From Bondarzewia mesenterica (Eukaryota > Basidiomycota > Agaricomycetes > Russulales > Bondarzewiaceae), in assembly GCA_004802705.1 (NCBI GenBank), contig SGPL01000253.1:17272-46101 (forward strand): a DNA stretch of 28,830 nucleotides, given 5' to 3'. Below are positions 11,101 to 22,399 of the stretch, in pieces. The position numbers were made by a program, and so were the translations under genes. Each line of letters starts with the position of its first letter. The first letter of the stretch is position 1. Below the pieces are notes generated by a model that saw only the letters and a program-made list of their open reading frames with translations, made no database searches and was not told where the DNA came from.

Positions 11101-14100
11101 CTTCGACAGGTAAACCGACCATAACTTTTGTGGCCATTTCAATAGCATCGATCCCGGTCACTTTCGAGACGAAGGGGAAGGATCTCGCAGCGCGCAAATT
11201 GCACTCGATGACCTTGATTTCGTTGTTCTTGGCGATGAACTGGATGTTGAACGGACCGGTTACATTGAGTGCGTTGCCAATCTTCGCTGTAGCCTCTTCA
11301 ATCTGGCGGACCGTCGTCGGATCAAGATCCTGGGGCGGGTGGATGAGCGTTGCATCACCGGAATGGACACCAGCATTCTCGACATGCTCGGAGATGTAGT
11401 GCATGACCATCTTGCCATCCTTTGCGACGGCGTCCATCTCAATTTCCTTCGCCTGCTCGATATACTTGGTGATGACGACGGGGTGGTCGCGGGACACAGC
11501 GGTAGCTTGGGTGAGGTAGTTCGACAAATCATCACCAGTAGACACGACGTTCATGGCGGCACCAGAAAGGACGTACGAAGGTCGCACGAGAACGGGATAG
11601 CCAACCGATTCGCAAAACGTCTCGGCCTCCTCGAAGCTAGTAAGCTCCTTCCAAAGAGGCTGGTCTACTCCGATTTCGTCCAACAGGCGAGAGAACTTGT
11701 ACCTGTTCTCTGCGGTATCGATCATCTCGGGTGAAGTGCCGTATATTTGCACGTTCTGGCGATGCAACGGCAAAGCAATGTTATTGGGAGTTTGCCCGCC
11801 CATAGAAAGAATGACACCACGGGAGCGTTCCGTGTCATAGATATCGAGGATGGTCTCCAAACTGATGTTCTCGAAGTACAATCGATCGGCCTCATCGTAG
11901 TCCGTGCTGACAGTCTCGGGATTATAGTTGACCATGATAGTCGGGAAACCCTGCTCGCGCAAAGTTCTGATAGCACGAACAGCACACCAATCGAACTCGA
12001 CGGATGATCCAATCCTGTATACGCCAGATCCAAGAACCATTACCCCGCGATCATTGAATTCGATGTCGTGCTCGATGGCATTGTAGGTGGTATAGAGGTA
12101 ATTCGTGACAGCAGGGAACTCGGCTGCGACCGTGTCGATCTGCTTGACGAAAGGGAAGATGCTGTTCTCCTGGCGCAGACGACGTACTGCAAGTTCGTTG
12201 GTGCCCATACAAGTGGCCAACTGCCGATCAGAAAACCCGAGCTGCTTAGCTTGGCGCAGAAGGTCGGGAGTGATGAAGGAGATGTTGGTCGCTCTGAAAA
12301 ACCCCGTTGAGCAAAATCAAAGTACTTTGTGAAAGTCTGCACATACGACAACCGCTGCTCCATGTAGAAGATATGGCGTAGCTTTGTCAAGAACCACTTG
12401 TCGATATTCGTCATTTGCCAAATCTTGTCCACAGAGTAACCACGGTGGAATGCTGCTGAGATAGCAAACAAGCGTTTGTCCGTTGGGTTGACCAATTCCT
12501 CGTCCACGTCATCCACGTAGTCGTTCTGGAAAGATGGGTACATCAGTCAAACTTGGGAGCCCCGAAAATCAGGCAATATAAAAACCTTGGCAAATCCAGC
12601 GAATTGGTCATCAATGGCTCGGATAGCTTTCTGAATACTCTCCTCGAAGGTTCTGCCAATACTCATGACCTCGCCGACACTCTTCATGCTACTACTGAGC
12701 AAGCGACTAACACGGCTGAACTTCTTCAAATCCCAGCGAGGGATTTTGACCACGACATAGTCCAAGCTAGGTTCGAAGCATGCAGAAGTCACTTTCGTGA
12801 CGGAATTCTTGATTTCATTCAGTGGGATACCGAGACCAATTTTGGCAGCAATGAAAGCGAGGGGATAGCCGGTAGCTTTAGAGGCTAGTGCAGAAGAACG
12901 TGAGAGACGAGCGTTGACCTGGAAAGTTCAGTTATGATCAGATGCTATATTTCTGAGGTGAGAGAAGAGTGTACTTCGATAATGCAGTATTCGCGCGACG
13001 TCGGGTTGAGGGCATATTGTATGTTGCATTCACCGACAACACCGAGGTGACGGATGACGTTTATAGCGGTGGTTCGAAGCATGTTGTAATCGACATCCGA
13101 AAGAGTTTGAGATGGAGCAACGACAATGGAGTCACCAGTGTGAATGCCCAATGGATCGAAGTTCTAACCAGAGAAAGGACGGCATAAGAGAAATATTCGA
13201 AGTAGAAAGGAATGCAACAAACCTCCATGTTGCAAACGGCTATGCAGTTGTCCCTGCAATCGCGCACGACCTCATACTCAATCTCTTTCCATCCCTTCAT
13301 ACTCTTCTCAACCAGCACCTGAGGACTGGTCGCGAATGCCTTCTCACACAGGGCCTTCAACTGCGCTTCATTCTGGGCGAAGCCAGATCCAAGACCACCA
13401 AGGGCGTATGCTGCGCGCACGATGACAGGATAACCAATTTCGTTCGCCGCAGAAACTGCCTCCTCCTGCGTTGTCGCTGTCTGACTCTGCGCACACTTCT
13501 CGCCAATTTCTTCCATCGCTGATGCAAACATCTGACGATCCTCGGTAGTGATGATCGTCTCGATAGGCGTACCAAGGACCTGCACGCCCAAATTTGCGAA
13601 TTCGTCTTTCAGTTTGATACCGACGTTGAGAGCTGTCTGTCCACCGAAAGTGACATAAATGCCATCGGGTTGCTCGTATTGAATGATCTTGCGGACGAAC
13701 TCGGGCGTGACTGGCAAAAAGTAGACCTTGTCGGCGAGTCCCTTTGACGTGGCGATGGTAGCGATATTGGGGTTGACAAGAATTGTGTAAATTCCTTCTT
13801 CCTTAAGCGCTTTGATGGCCTGAGAACCAGAATAGTCGAATTCGCCCGCTTGGCCAATGGAGAGACCACCCGAGCCAAGGATGAGGACTTTCTGTACATT
13901 TGCACGGGGTATGCGCTTCTCGTTATCCTCCTTCTTGCCACCAGGCATAGAAATGGGAACAAGGGTATTGCTCGTGACGCAGTCCAAGATGTTCTGGATG
14001 AACACGTCGAAGAGAAACTCGGTATCACGAGGGCCAGGCGTAGACTCGGGATGAAACTGAACCGAGAAAAAAGGCTTATCAACGGAATAGATACCTTCAT

Positions 14101-15384
14101 TGCTGTTGTCGTTCGCATTATGGAAAAGCTCCTTCCACCCATGGGGAAGCGTAGATGTATCGACTTGGAATCCATGGTTCTGGCTGGTGATATAGCATCG
14201 CCCACTAAGTGCATCCGTGCAAGGAATGTTGTGTCCGCGGTTACCATACTTCATCTTAGACGTGCGCGCGCCCGCTGCGAGCGCCATCAGCTGATGACCG
14301 AGACAGATACCAAAGATTGGGCGATCGCATTTCTCCATCGCCTTCGCCACACGGTTGATCGTCACCTGGACCATGGTGGGGTCACCTGGACCATTGGAAA
14401 GGAACAGGCCATCGAAGGCCTCTTCCGAAGCTGAATTGAAGTCGTAGTCCCAGGGTACGACCTTGAGCTCAACTCCGCGCTTGGTGAAACACCGGATCTG
14501 ATTGTACTTCATACCGACATCGACGGCGATGACCCGCAGAGGTCGTCCTGAATGGTGTAATTTCCGTTCCGTAGTGGGAGTGTATAAACGAGGAGCTGTG
14601 ATAGAGACAGCAGCTACCAGATTGTCGGTGTTAGGGTCTCGGTAAGGAACATCAATATAATCTTCACGCCAGGCAGGGCTCGACGACGGAGATGCTGTGC
14701 GGGAAGTGGGTAGTGAATCTGGAACTAGAGAACGATAGCGCACGGCGGGAGCTCCAGGTTTTCTGGCCAGAAGTCTGCCGAGCATGGAACCTTTTTCGCG
14801 GATTCTTTTGGTGAGAGCGCGAGTGTCGACGCCATACAACGCAGGGATGTTGTTCTCTTTCAGCCAAGCCCCCAGAGAAGACTTTGCGAGGAAATGACTA
14901 AAATCTTCCGAATAGTATCCCACAACGAGAGCGGCGGCGTGGATGCGGGACGACTCAAAGTCTTCAGGCAGAGTGAGAATATCGGAGGGACGGTCTGGCA
15001 CGCCGTAGTTTCCAATGAGTGGGTAGGTGAGGATGAGGATCTGGCCCTCATAAGAGGGGTCCGTCAAGGATTCGGTGTAGCCCACCATACCTGAACATAT
15101 TCTGACGCATATTCAACAAAAAAAAAGTCAATAGCACTCTTACCGGTCTGAAAGACACATTCTCCTGCAATGCTTTTCCCCTCAGCACCGAAACTTATCC
15201 CACCAGAGACAGTACCATCTGCAAGCTCTAATACGGCATCGATGGCACTTTTCGTCTCCACAGATTGTAAAGAGGGAGCGGTGACGGGTGGTGTGGGGAA
15301 ACCATTGGCAAAGTAACTTGTGGAACGAATGACGGGGGGGCGACTACCGTCGATTTTTTCTGTAGAAAGGGAGATCATGGTCAT
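8196..15384 (-). CDS. URA2: URA2-type pyrimidine polyprotein: GATase / carbamoyl-phosphate synthetase II / inactive DHOase-like / aspartate transcarbamoylase
   Basis: Catalyses the first two steps of UMP synthesis in the cytosol: glutamine, bicarbonate and ATP to carbamoyl phosphate, then carbamoyl aspartate. Nine exons: 15384-15144, 15090-13223, 13163-12975, 12918-12586, 12525-12347, 12293-10763, 10714-8429, 8360-8290, 8231-8196. Allowing two one-base corrections the total is 2243 aa (yeast Ura2 is about 2214). Domain order: GATase (about 80-460) with nucleophile GICLGHQ and FHPE; two CPSase ATP-grasp halves (about 470-1370) with [18 protein letters not shown] and [17 protein letters not shown]; an MGS-like regulatory domain ([19 protein letters not shown]) where UTP feedback is expected; a DHOase-like region (about 1520-1850) lacking the metal HxH; and ATCase (about 1950-2243) with [26 protein letters not shown] and HPLPRLNEIDPEVD. 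The frame breaks at two T5 runs (plus coordinates 9449-9453 and 8572-8576). A hairpin lies just upstream of the ATG. Confidence 0.96.
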
Positions 15385-15423
15385 GAGAAAACAAGTAAAA
15401 TTTGAGCCTAGCTAGAGTCCGAA

Positions 15424-15464
15424 TCCTCTTCACTCGCTCTAGATGGGGGATCGAGTGAAGAGGA
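15424..15464. repeat. 13-bp perfect inverted repeat in the URA2 leader/promoter
   Basis: TCCTCTTCACTCG at 15424-15436 pairs perfectly with CGAGTGAAGAGGA at 15452-15464 around a 15-nt loop. It lies 40-80 nt upstream of the URA2 ATG and so probably within the 5' UTR, where it would fold as a stable RNA hairpin. The flank beyond it is a pyrimidine-rich tract in the gene's direction (15465-15480), common in fungal promoters. A role in regulating URA2 is inference. Confidence 0.6.
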
Positions 15465-16908
15465 AAAGGAGAAGAAAAAATGCAGCACATCAGCCACTCT
15501 TCTATACTCGTCACTTTGCACTTGTTTGTTCTTTTACCGAAAATGGGAACAATCAGTGTCGTTTTTTTCATCTGATCTTAGATCTTGGAGATCAGCTGCG
15601 ATCAACCCAGTTTATGTACAAGCAAGCATCTCAACAGTCCTTGCTTCCGTATGAAATACAGTAAGTAAAGGTTCGTAGAACGGACATTTGTATCAGTACA
15701 GCCTACTCACCGAGTATAATGATTTCTCTCAGACGGAGATTCGGCGGTGATACTAATTTCTCATATGGACTGATTCAGGGCCCAGGCTGCCAGAAGTACT
15801 TACTCGGATGGACTCTGCGAGTTTTCCGATGAAATATGATAAGAGCGGTACTAGAGAGTACCAGACGTGTCAAGCATCAATATAAATGAACAGTAGACGA
15901 CATTTTTGTTACTATATACCTGTTCTTGAAGAAAACGGTCACCCACCTGTCTCATGCGAACCGCATCAGACCGCATCGGAAAAATAGCCAATACAGGAGC
16001 TTGTGAATCCGACCATGATATCAGTCCGGTCTAGACATACCGCAGGGGGGCAGTACATGTATGAGCGTGCGACGTTTTAAACTGTCCGTTTGAGAGGAAT
16101 GGGGACTTGTCAATCACAGCGTTGAACTTTCACGAGCTTGCAGAGGTTCCATGGTTCAACTTCAATGCTAAATGAGTTGTTGTATACGACGATCTGAGAG
16201 TCTTCCTTCGGTCTGCCTTAAGGATGTCACCCTGAACAAGCCGTGCGCCGCACGTAAGTATGCGAACGATGAGCAAGGAAGGAGAGGATTTCAGAATCAA
16301 TCCGGTTTCAAAGCCCGTTAGGGAACGGCACTAAAACAAGCCCCACAAAGAAGTTAGGGTGTGGAAACGACTTGGATAGCTTCGCTCAAAATGTTCCACC
16401 GATTATGAAGCGTACCTGCGAAATTAAATGAGTGCAGCCAATATATGAGAACAATTTCGACTCGAGGTATAGTTAGCATTTTGTGCGACTAAAAACAAGC
16501 TGAAATCAATCCTCATCTGACTGCTGGGTATTCAGTTGGAAAGGCGTGACGATCTAATATGAGTGTCATCGTCGAGTAATATCATTGAAAGAACGAATCG
16601 ATCATCGCAGCAGCAGCCGGAATGATTCATTCTCATTGAAGCCCAGGTCATGATCATGTCTCAAGACTTACTGGCCAGCTGACGATGCATGCGCAGGTAA
16701 TTGTTCTGAAGCATAATTACATATCTTCGAAGATATTGATTGATGCTCTGGTCGCTCCGGATGATGTTACTAGTAAATTATCCTGTAAACAAGGTTCGTC
16801 AGAACATGGTTTCATCGAGATTGACACGACAAACCGCGCAAGCAGATCCCAGGGCCGCGTTTCCTATCCAACCCGGTTCCCAATAGACTAACGAAAAGGG
16901 TAAACAAA
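15465..16908. other. Intergenic region, URA2 upstream and galactanase downstream
   Basis: About 1.4 kb without a supported gene. The left part is URA2 promoter; the right end is the galactanase 3' flank. ORFs at 15443-15664 and 16685-16891 (+) are short and unremarkable. No tRNA-like cloverleaf or TATA-driven ORF was noticed. Confidence 0.5.
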
Positions 16909-18035
16909 TCATCTCAAGAGGGATTCACAAGCTGAATTCTCACAGATGCCCTGCCCCAGCCCATTCGGCAACCCTTTAAGGACATTATGTATGTCCGTCA
17001 CCCACGTCTCTTGCCCTGCAGCAGAAACTGGAATGCCAGGCTCGGTCAACGATACTCCCGGGCATGATACCGGCCAGTCCGTTTCCGCCACTACGATCGG
17101 CTTGCCATACGCGTTCGCTAGATTCGTCAACGAAGACTTCAACGCTGCGAGAGTGGCGCCAGCGTCATAGAACGGATAGAATGATACGCCGACGATATCG
17201 ATATCTGAGGTCGACAGAGCACCGGAGATGAAGACGCCGGAAAAGAAATACGAGAGGCCGGACCAGTCCCATCCATTAGCTAGGTGGAGCAATATCCTTG
17301 GCGAAGCAACGGATTTGGCCCCGTTCACAGCCGAATGCAAGAGTTGCGAGACCGGATTGAAGCCATTTACAGATATTTCCCCGACAGGCCATAACAAACC
17401 GTCATTGATCTCGTTGCCAATCTAAGCGAACGAACGTGAGAAATATCCCTCGTCCATGACGAGGAGCCACATTTACTCACTTGCAAAATATCGATGGGTG
17501 TCCCTTGCGCCGTAAACTGCTCTACAACGTTCTGCGTATATCTACAATGTGATGACATAACGAAATGGTCCATAGGACGGGGAACAGAAGACTCACGACC
17601 ATATTTGTGTGTTCAGCCCGCTCAAGGTGGTAGGCCACCCCGAAGGGATGGATTGATGCCCTGGATCTGCCCCTACAACAGATTAGACGAACTGGTCAGG
17701 ACGACGAAGACATCAAGACAATGTCAAGACGTACAAGTATCACTGTAGTGCAAGTCCACAATGAGCGTCATTCCAGCGGCCTTCACGCGCTTTGCCAACG
17801 CAAGCCCGTATTGAAGATCATATTGTCCAGCCGTCCACACCCTGATCCTTGCAGTGTTGCAACCATGTGATTCAAGAATAGTCTCGAAGGCTGCTTGCTT
17901 GCCGCTATCAGTATATTTAACACCTTGACTTTCCACGAGAGGGATGGAAGATAGATCAGCGCCTTTGTATGTTAAAGCTGCGGAATCCGAGAACAGAACG
18001 GCAGAAAGCCAAAGGAAAGGCAGTAAGAGGTGCAT
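16909..18035 (-). CDS. Secreted endo-beta-1,4-galactanase, glycoside hydrolase family 53
   Basis: Cleaves beta-1,4-galactan side chains of pectic arabinogalactan type I outside the cell, releasing galacto-oligosaccharides. Four exons: 18035-17735, 17672-17597, 17541-17481, 17421-16909; phases close to 316 aa, close to the usual 330-350 for fungal GH53. Residues 1-20 are a signal peptide (MHLLLPFLWLSAVLFSDSAA). The mature start LTYKGADLSS is the GH53 N-terminal motif, followed by NTARIRVW, DLHYSDTWADPGHQ, the acid/base Glu in QIGNEIN at the start of exon 4, and the nucleophile Glu in VVAETDWP. VSFYPFYD also fits the family. A TATA box lies about 45 bases upstream of the ATG and a CGG-N11-CCG element further out. 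The gene looks intact. Confidence 0.95.
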
Positions 18036-18076
18036 TTTTAGTGAGACGCCGCTGGCCTCATTCAAGCCCCCTACAG

Positions 18077-18083
18077 TTTTATA
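18077..18083 (-). promoter_or_regulatory. TATA box of the GH53 galactanase
   Basis: TATAAAA on the minus strand, about 42-48 bases upstream of the ATG at 18035, in an otherwise GC-rich promoter. Confidence 0.5.
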
Positions 18084-18156
18084 GTCGAGCATGCCAGGAG
18101 CTTCTCCGTGCCGAGTAAATTCCTGGTGAATTTCCGCGCGGCGGGTGAAGGGCCGG

Positions 18157-18173
18157 CGGATGGGCACCATCCG
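18157..18173. promoter_or_regulatory. CGG-N11-CCG near-perfect palindrome upstream of the galactanase
   Basis: CGGATGGGCACCATCCG: two 7-bp perfect arms around GCA, so it has the half-site spacing recognised by Gal4-class Zn2Cys6 dimers. It lies 122-138 bases upstream of the galactanase ATG and about 74 bases upstream of its TATA box. Binding by a regulator is inference; a Gal4 orthologue is not expected in basidiomycetes, but other Zn2Cys6 factors are abundant. Confidence 0.45.
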
Positions 18174-18179
18174 TCAGAT

Positions 18180-18974
18180 GACCCGACTTGAGTAAAGTAT
18201 CAATGATCATGTCGATGCACTGACAAATTCAGTGACACAACAAGGCAACGATCTACCTGGAGGCCTGAAGAAGGAATATTAGTATCTTTCTCAACACTCA
18301 TATAGGAGCCAGCCGCAGCGCATGAGAACGAATGATATGCTGTGACAGTGATAAACCTCTAGCTTGAACCTCGAAACGAATCGGACATCAATCAACATAC
18401 CGTGAGACGTGAACATACCGGAATGAAGGTGCCCTACAAGCAACTTTCCGAACTGTGGTGAAGACAGGTCAGGAGATGTGTGGGAGGCAAGCACGTGCGT
18501 AGCTTCGAGCATGGCCACAAGTACTGTATGTGAAGAAGTCAGTACGTTAAATTTAATGCCGGTACATATATGCACCCATCGCTCTGAATGCAACTCAAAA
18601 ATGATCTCGACCAGCCCACATGTATAATCACCACGAAATACAACTTCGCAGTGCTCCCGACCTCAAGCAGAGCCGTCCATCCTAAATCCTCTGAAATCAA
18701 CGTTTGTTATAAACCTATCTTGCAAGAACGATAGACTAAACATCAACCCTGATCGTTAAAACGTTTCCGGTAATCGTGGTACTAGGAAAAAGGAAAAAGA
18801 GACCGCAGGAGGTGATGACAATGAATATAGGGTAACATGATGACGATTAAACGTCAAGGAGAGATAACAGTGCAACAAGGAACAGAAGACCAATAGAAGC
18901 GGAAAACGTAATGGAATTTTGAAGGCATGCAAACGTACGAAGACAAACAAAATACAGGAGATGACGCAAAGCGC
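18180..18974. other. Intergenic region between galactanase and beta-tubulin
   Basis: About 0.8 kb holding the outer galactanase upstream region and the beta-tubulin 3' flank. A 100-codon minus ORF (18291-18593) has no motif or plausible partner. Nothing else was seen. Confidence 0.45.
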
Positions 18975-20898
18975 TTACTCCTCCTCAACGGGAACCTCCT
19001 CCTCGTACTCGCCTTCCTCCTCGGCGCTGTGAAAAATGAGTGAGGAAAGTATCACGAGAAGAGTGTAAACCGTGACCCACGTCGCGTCCTGGTACTGCTG
19101 GTACTCAGCAACCAAATCCTGCATGTTAGATTCGGCCTCCGTGAACTCCATCTCGTCCATACCCTCCTGAGTGTACCAATGCAAGAAAGCCTTCCTCTTG
19201 AACATGGCCGTGAACTGATCGCTGACACGCCTGAAGAGCTCCTGGATTGCAGTGGAGTTACCAAGGAACGTTACTGCCATCTTAAGACCGCGAGGCGGGA
19301 TGTCACACTGAGCGGTGAGCACGTTGTTAGGAATCCATTCCACGAAGTAAGCCGAATTCTTGTTTTGCACGTTCTGCATCTGCTCCTCGACCTCCTTCAT
19401 TGAGACCTTGCCGCGGAAGACAGCGGCAACGGTGAGATAGCGACCATGTCTGGGGTCAGAAGCAGCCATCATGTTCTTGGCATCGAACATCTGCTGGGTA
19501 AGCTCTGGCACGGTGACGGCACGATACTGCTGGCTGCCACGAGCAGTCAGAGGAGCGAAGCCAGTCAGGAAGAAGTGCAGACGAGGGAAGGGGACTGGAG
19601 TGAATACATGGTGAGCGAACTACCATCACGAAAAAGACGGGAAATTTTACCCATGTTGACAGCCAACTTGCGAAGGTCAGAGTTAAGCTGACCAGGGAAT
19701 CGCAAGCAAGTTGTGATACCCGACATGACGATGGATACGAGGTGGTTCAAATCGCCGTAGGTAGGGGTCGCGAGCTTGAGCGTACGGAAGTGGATATCGT
19801 AAAGCGCCTCATTATCGATGCAGTACGTCTCGTCGGAGTTCTCAACCAACTGATGAACTGACAACGTGGCGTTGTAAGGCTAATATTTCCTTCCTTGTGA
19901 GAAACTTATCAGAATTTAGTGTCATCAACCATACCTCAACGACAGTGTCCGAAACCTTAGGACTTGGGACAACAGAGAACGTGCACATCATTCTGTCGGG
20001 GTACTCTTCTCTGATCTTCGAGATCAGGAGTGTTCCCATACCGGCACCAGTGCCGCCTCCAAGGGAGTGTGTGATCTGGAAACCTGCGTCCAAGATTGAG
20101 CGACACAATTCCACCACGCAGTATCATCCCAAGCACGTGCGTATGGGTCACGAGGACGTCACGGTCACGTACTTGGTGGAGATAGAAGTGCAGACAAGCG
20201 GATACAGGCTTACCTTGAAGAGCGTCAGTGCCCTCAGCTTCCTTACGAACAACGTCAAGAACGGAATCCACAAGCTCAGCTCCTTCCGTGTAATCTGATA
20301 TACAATAGTCAGTTAACATGCACAAGTTCAACGCGCGCAGGAGCCATGTATAACAATCGACGCTATTGAAACGCGTCCAAAGTTCCCGTCAACAGGACAA
20401 TGAGAATGATTCTTCCACAGGCCAGGATGCGCGCATACAGTAGAAGAGTAGAACTCACGTCCTTTCGCCCAATTGTTACCCGCTCCACTCTGACCAAACA
20501 CGAAGTTGTCCGGACGGAAAAGTCCACCGAGAGGACCAGAACGGACAGAGTCCATGGTGCCCGGCTCAAGATCGATGAGAACAGCACGGGGGACATACTT
20601 GTTAGCACCAATCTCATTATAATAGACAGAGATGCGTTCAAGCTGGAGGTCGTTATTGCCCTTATAAAGACCATCCGGCTCAATGCCGTGCTCATCCGAG
20701 ATAACCTCCCAGAATTTGACACCTAAGCAGGGTTTGATAACAGTGGTGAGAGATCATTCACGAAGCAGGGGTGTCGGGACGGAATCTCACCAATTTGGTT
20801 ACCGCACTGTAAAGATACGTGTAAGTAGTCAGTGTCCGCAGCATACGCAGAGACATTAAAAGTACCTGGCCAGTCTGGAGGTGGACGATTTCACGCAT
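18975..20898 (-). CDS. TUB2: Beta-tubulin
   Basis: GTP-binding subunit of the alpha/beta heterodimer that forms microtubules. Eight exons: 20898-20866, 20806-20791, 20722-20459, 20294-20214, 20083-19935, 19879-19651, 19594-19081, 19026-18975. All phases close to exactly 445 aa, the standard length. The protein starts with the autoregulatory MREI; the tubulin signature [17 protein letters not shown] and the acidic tail ([15 protein letters not shown]) are present. At benzimidazole-site positions it has Phe167 (CTFSVV), Glu198 and Tyr200 (DETYC), and His211 where Cys is usual (YDIHF). Introns 3 (20295-20458, 164 nt) and 4 (20084-20213, 130 nt) are more than twice as long as the others. CTGATTG...CACAG directly before the ATG, with GTACGT further upstream, suggests a 5' UTR intron. 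Confidence 0.97.
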
Positions 20899-21724
20899 TC
20901 TGTGAAGATACAATCAGCGAGTTGCTGATACGACGCGAGTGGTACGATAAAGAGACACGGCAATAAGGACGCGTTGGATGACGAGTTCCGTCCCAAACGG
21001 AGTACTAAAAACGGCGTCACAAGGAAGAAAAGGCAACGTACATGACAAGACTGTCAGTAAACCAGGAAGGGTATCGGTCAAGAGTGGTTGAGGTAGGGTA
21101 TGAAGGGTGAGGCGGTCAAAAACAAAGCTTGCCGTTCGGGTTTAGGGCTACTCTTTCAAGCGGAGTTCAATATGAAACGTGGCGGGCTCTCTGCCGCCAC
21201 ATAGTACTTTTTGATTTTCACCACTGATAACAAAGTTGAACAAACTGCCTTGAGGCTTGCACGTACCTCAGCTCTCAACTTGAAGCTCAACATGATGATC
21301 CACCAAAGTAATCGTCAATACTTGACGGATGGATGAGCTCGCCCGGCCTACTCAAACCATTGTGGCGTTTACAAGCGCTCTTGCTAGTTTCGTCCTCGTC
21401 TCTACGCCTTCCGCCTGCAACCACTTGGGATAGAATCGCAAATATTCAATGCAGTCTTCGCAGCAACATGGTTTTGCCTAAATAATTTAGCTTCCGGGGC
21501 ATGCAGAAGTCGAATTCACTACCCGAGCGCATTTTGGGAGATATTTGAAATACTCGAGCAACAGTAGTGTATTTGACTTTCAGATCAGATCACAACTTAC
21601 TTGCACCGTCCGATGTCATAAAAACCATTCATTATGAATGAGAGTGTATTCCCAAACAAAGATCCAAAAATATTTTGAATGAAATGGTATCCCCAAGGGT
21701 TGGGCCCTTCATTTAAGCACGCGG
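20899..21724. other. Beta-tubulin upstream region and hydrophobin 3' flank
   Basis: About 0.8 kb with no gene. It should hold the tubulin promoter and leader. A 7-bp inverted repeat, GTGGCGG (21179-21185) and CCGCCAC (21194-21200) with an 8-nt spacer, stands about 280-300 bases upstream of the ATG. No clear TATA box was seen near the start. Confidence 0.45.
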
Positions 21725-22304
21725 TCACAGGAAAATGTTGATCGGGACGCAGCCAATCGCGATGATTCCATTCTACGGTGCAAGTGGAAAAGAAGTCAGC
21801 GTTTCCTAGCACGATGAAGCCGCATAAGTACTCACGAAGGTGTTGTTCTCGCAACAGACAGGTTGATTCACACAGTTGGAACCACCACCGATTCCGATGA
21901 TGTTGATGGGAGTACAGGTGATGCCAACCAATACGTTCAAGTCTTCAAGGACGATCCCGAGGAGCCCAAGCAGAACGCCTACGACGGGAACGCTAGCCTA
22001 AACTCGAAGAAAGCAATTCAACCCGGGCTACTCAAGCTCGCGAGGGGAATTACGAACCAGATTAGTGCTCTCGCAACATTGCGAGTTGCCCGCATTGCAC
22101 TGGCTGGCAGGGATGACGGTCACGGTGGGAGCGGGTGCGCTCTGTAAAACAGAGATAAAGATCATGAATGAACGACGGGCAAACCCATGAGCACGTATAA
22201 AGTAAACGCACCACGGTGACAGTGGTAGCGGGAGTGCACGCCGCCGCTGCAAGGGCGATGAAGGCAAAGATGCAGATGAGCAATGACGAGACGCGTGCGA
22301 ACAT
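21725..22304 (-). CDS. Class I hydrophobin (copy 1)
   Basis: A small secreted amphipathic protein that self-assembles at air-water and cell-wall interfaces, coating aerial hyphae and fruiting bodies. Four exons: 22304-22212, 22141-22058, 21997-21836, 21772-21725; total 128 aa. The N-terminus [21 protein letters not shown] is a signal peptide. The mature part begins with a Thr/Val/Pro linker ([18 protein letters not shown]) and then the eight-Cys pattern C-X6-CC-X32-C-X13-C-X5-CC-X12-C-X7, within class I limits. Motifs: [18 protein letters not shown]. The donor of the second intron is taken as CTG|GTTCGT because its phase and the paralogue agree; GTAATT four bases on is an alternative that breaks frame. 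TATAAA occurs about 80 bases upstream (22381-22386). Confidence 0.93.
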
Positions 22305-22380
22305 GGCTGAGTGCGTCGACCAAGTATCCAAATTCGAGTGGTACTGCGGATGAGTTCAATTGCTAAATACCCTGCTCGCC

Positions 22381-22386
22381 TTTATA
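22381..22386 (-). promoter_or_regulatory. TATA box of hydrophobin copy 1
   Basis: TATAAA on the minus strand, 77-82 bases upstream of the ATG at 22304. Confidence 0.45.
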
Positions 22387-22399
22387 CATGCTAGCAAAA

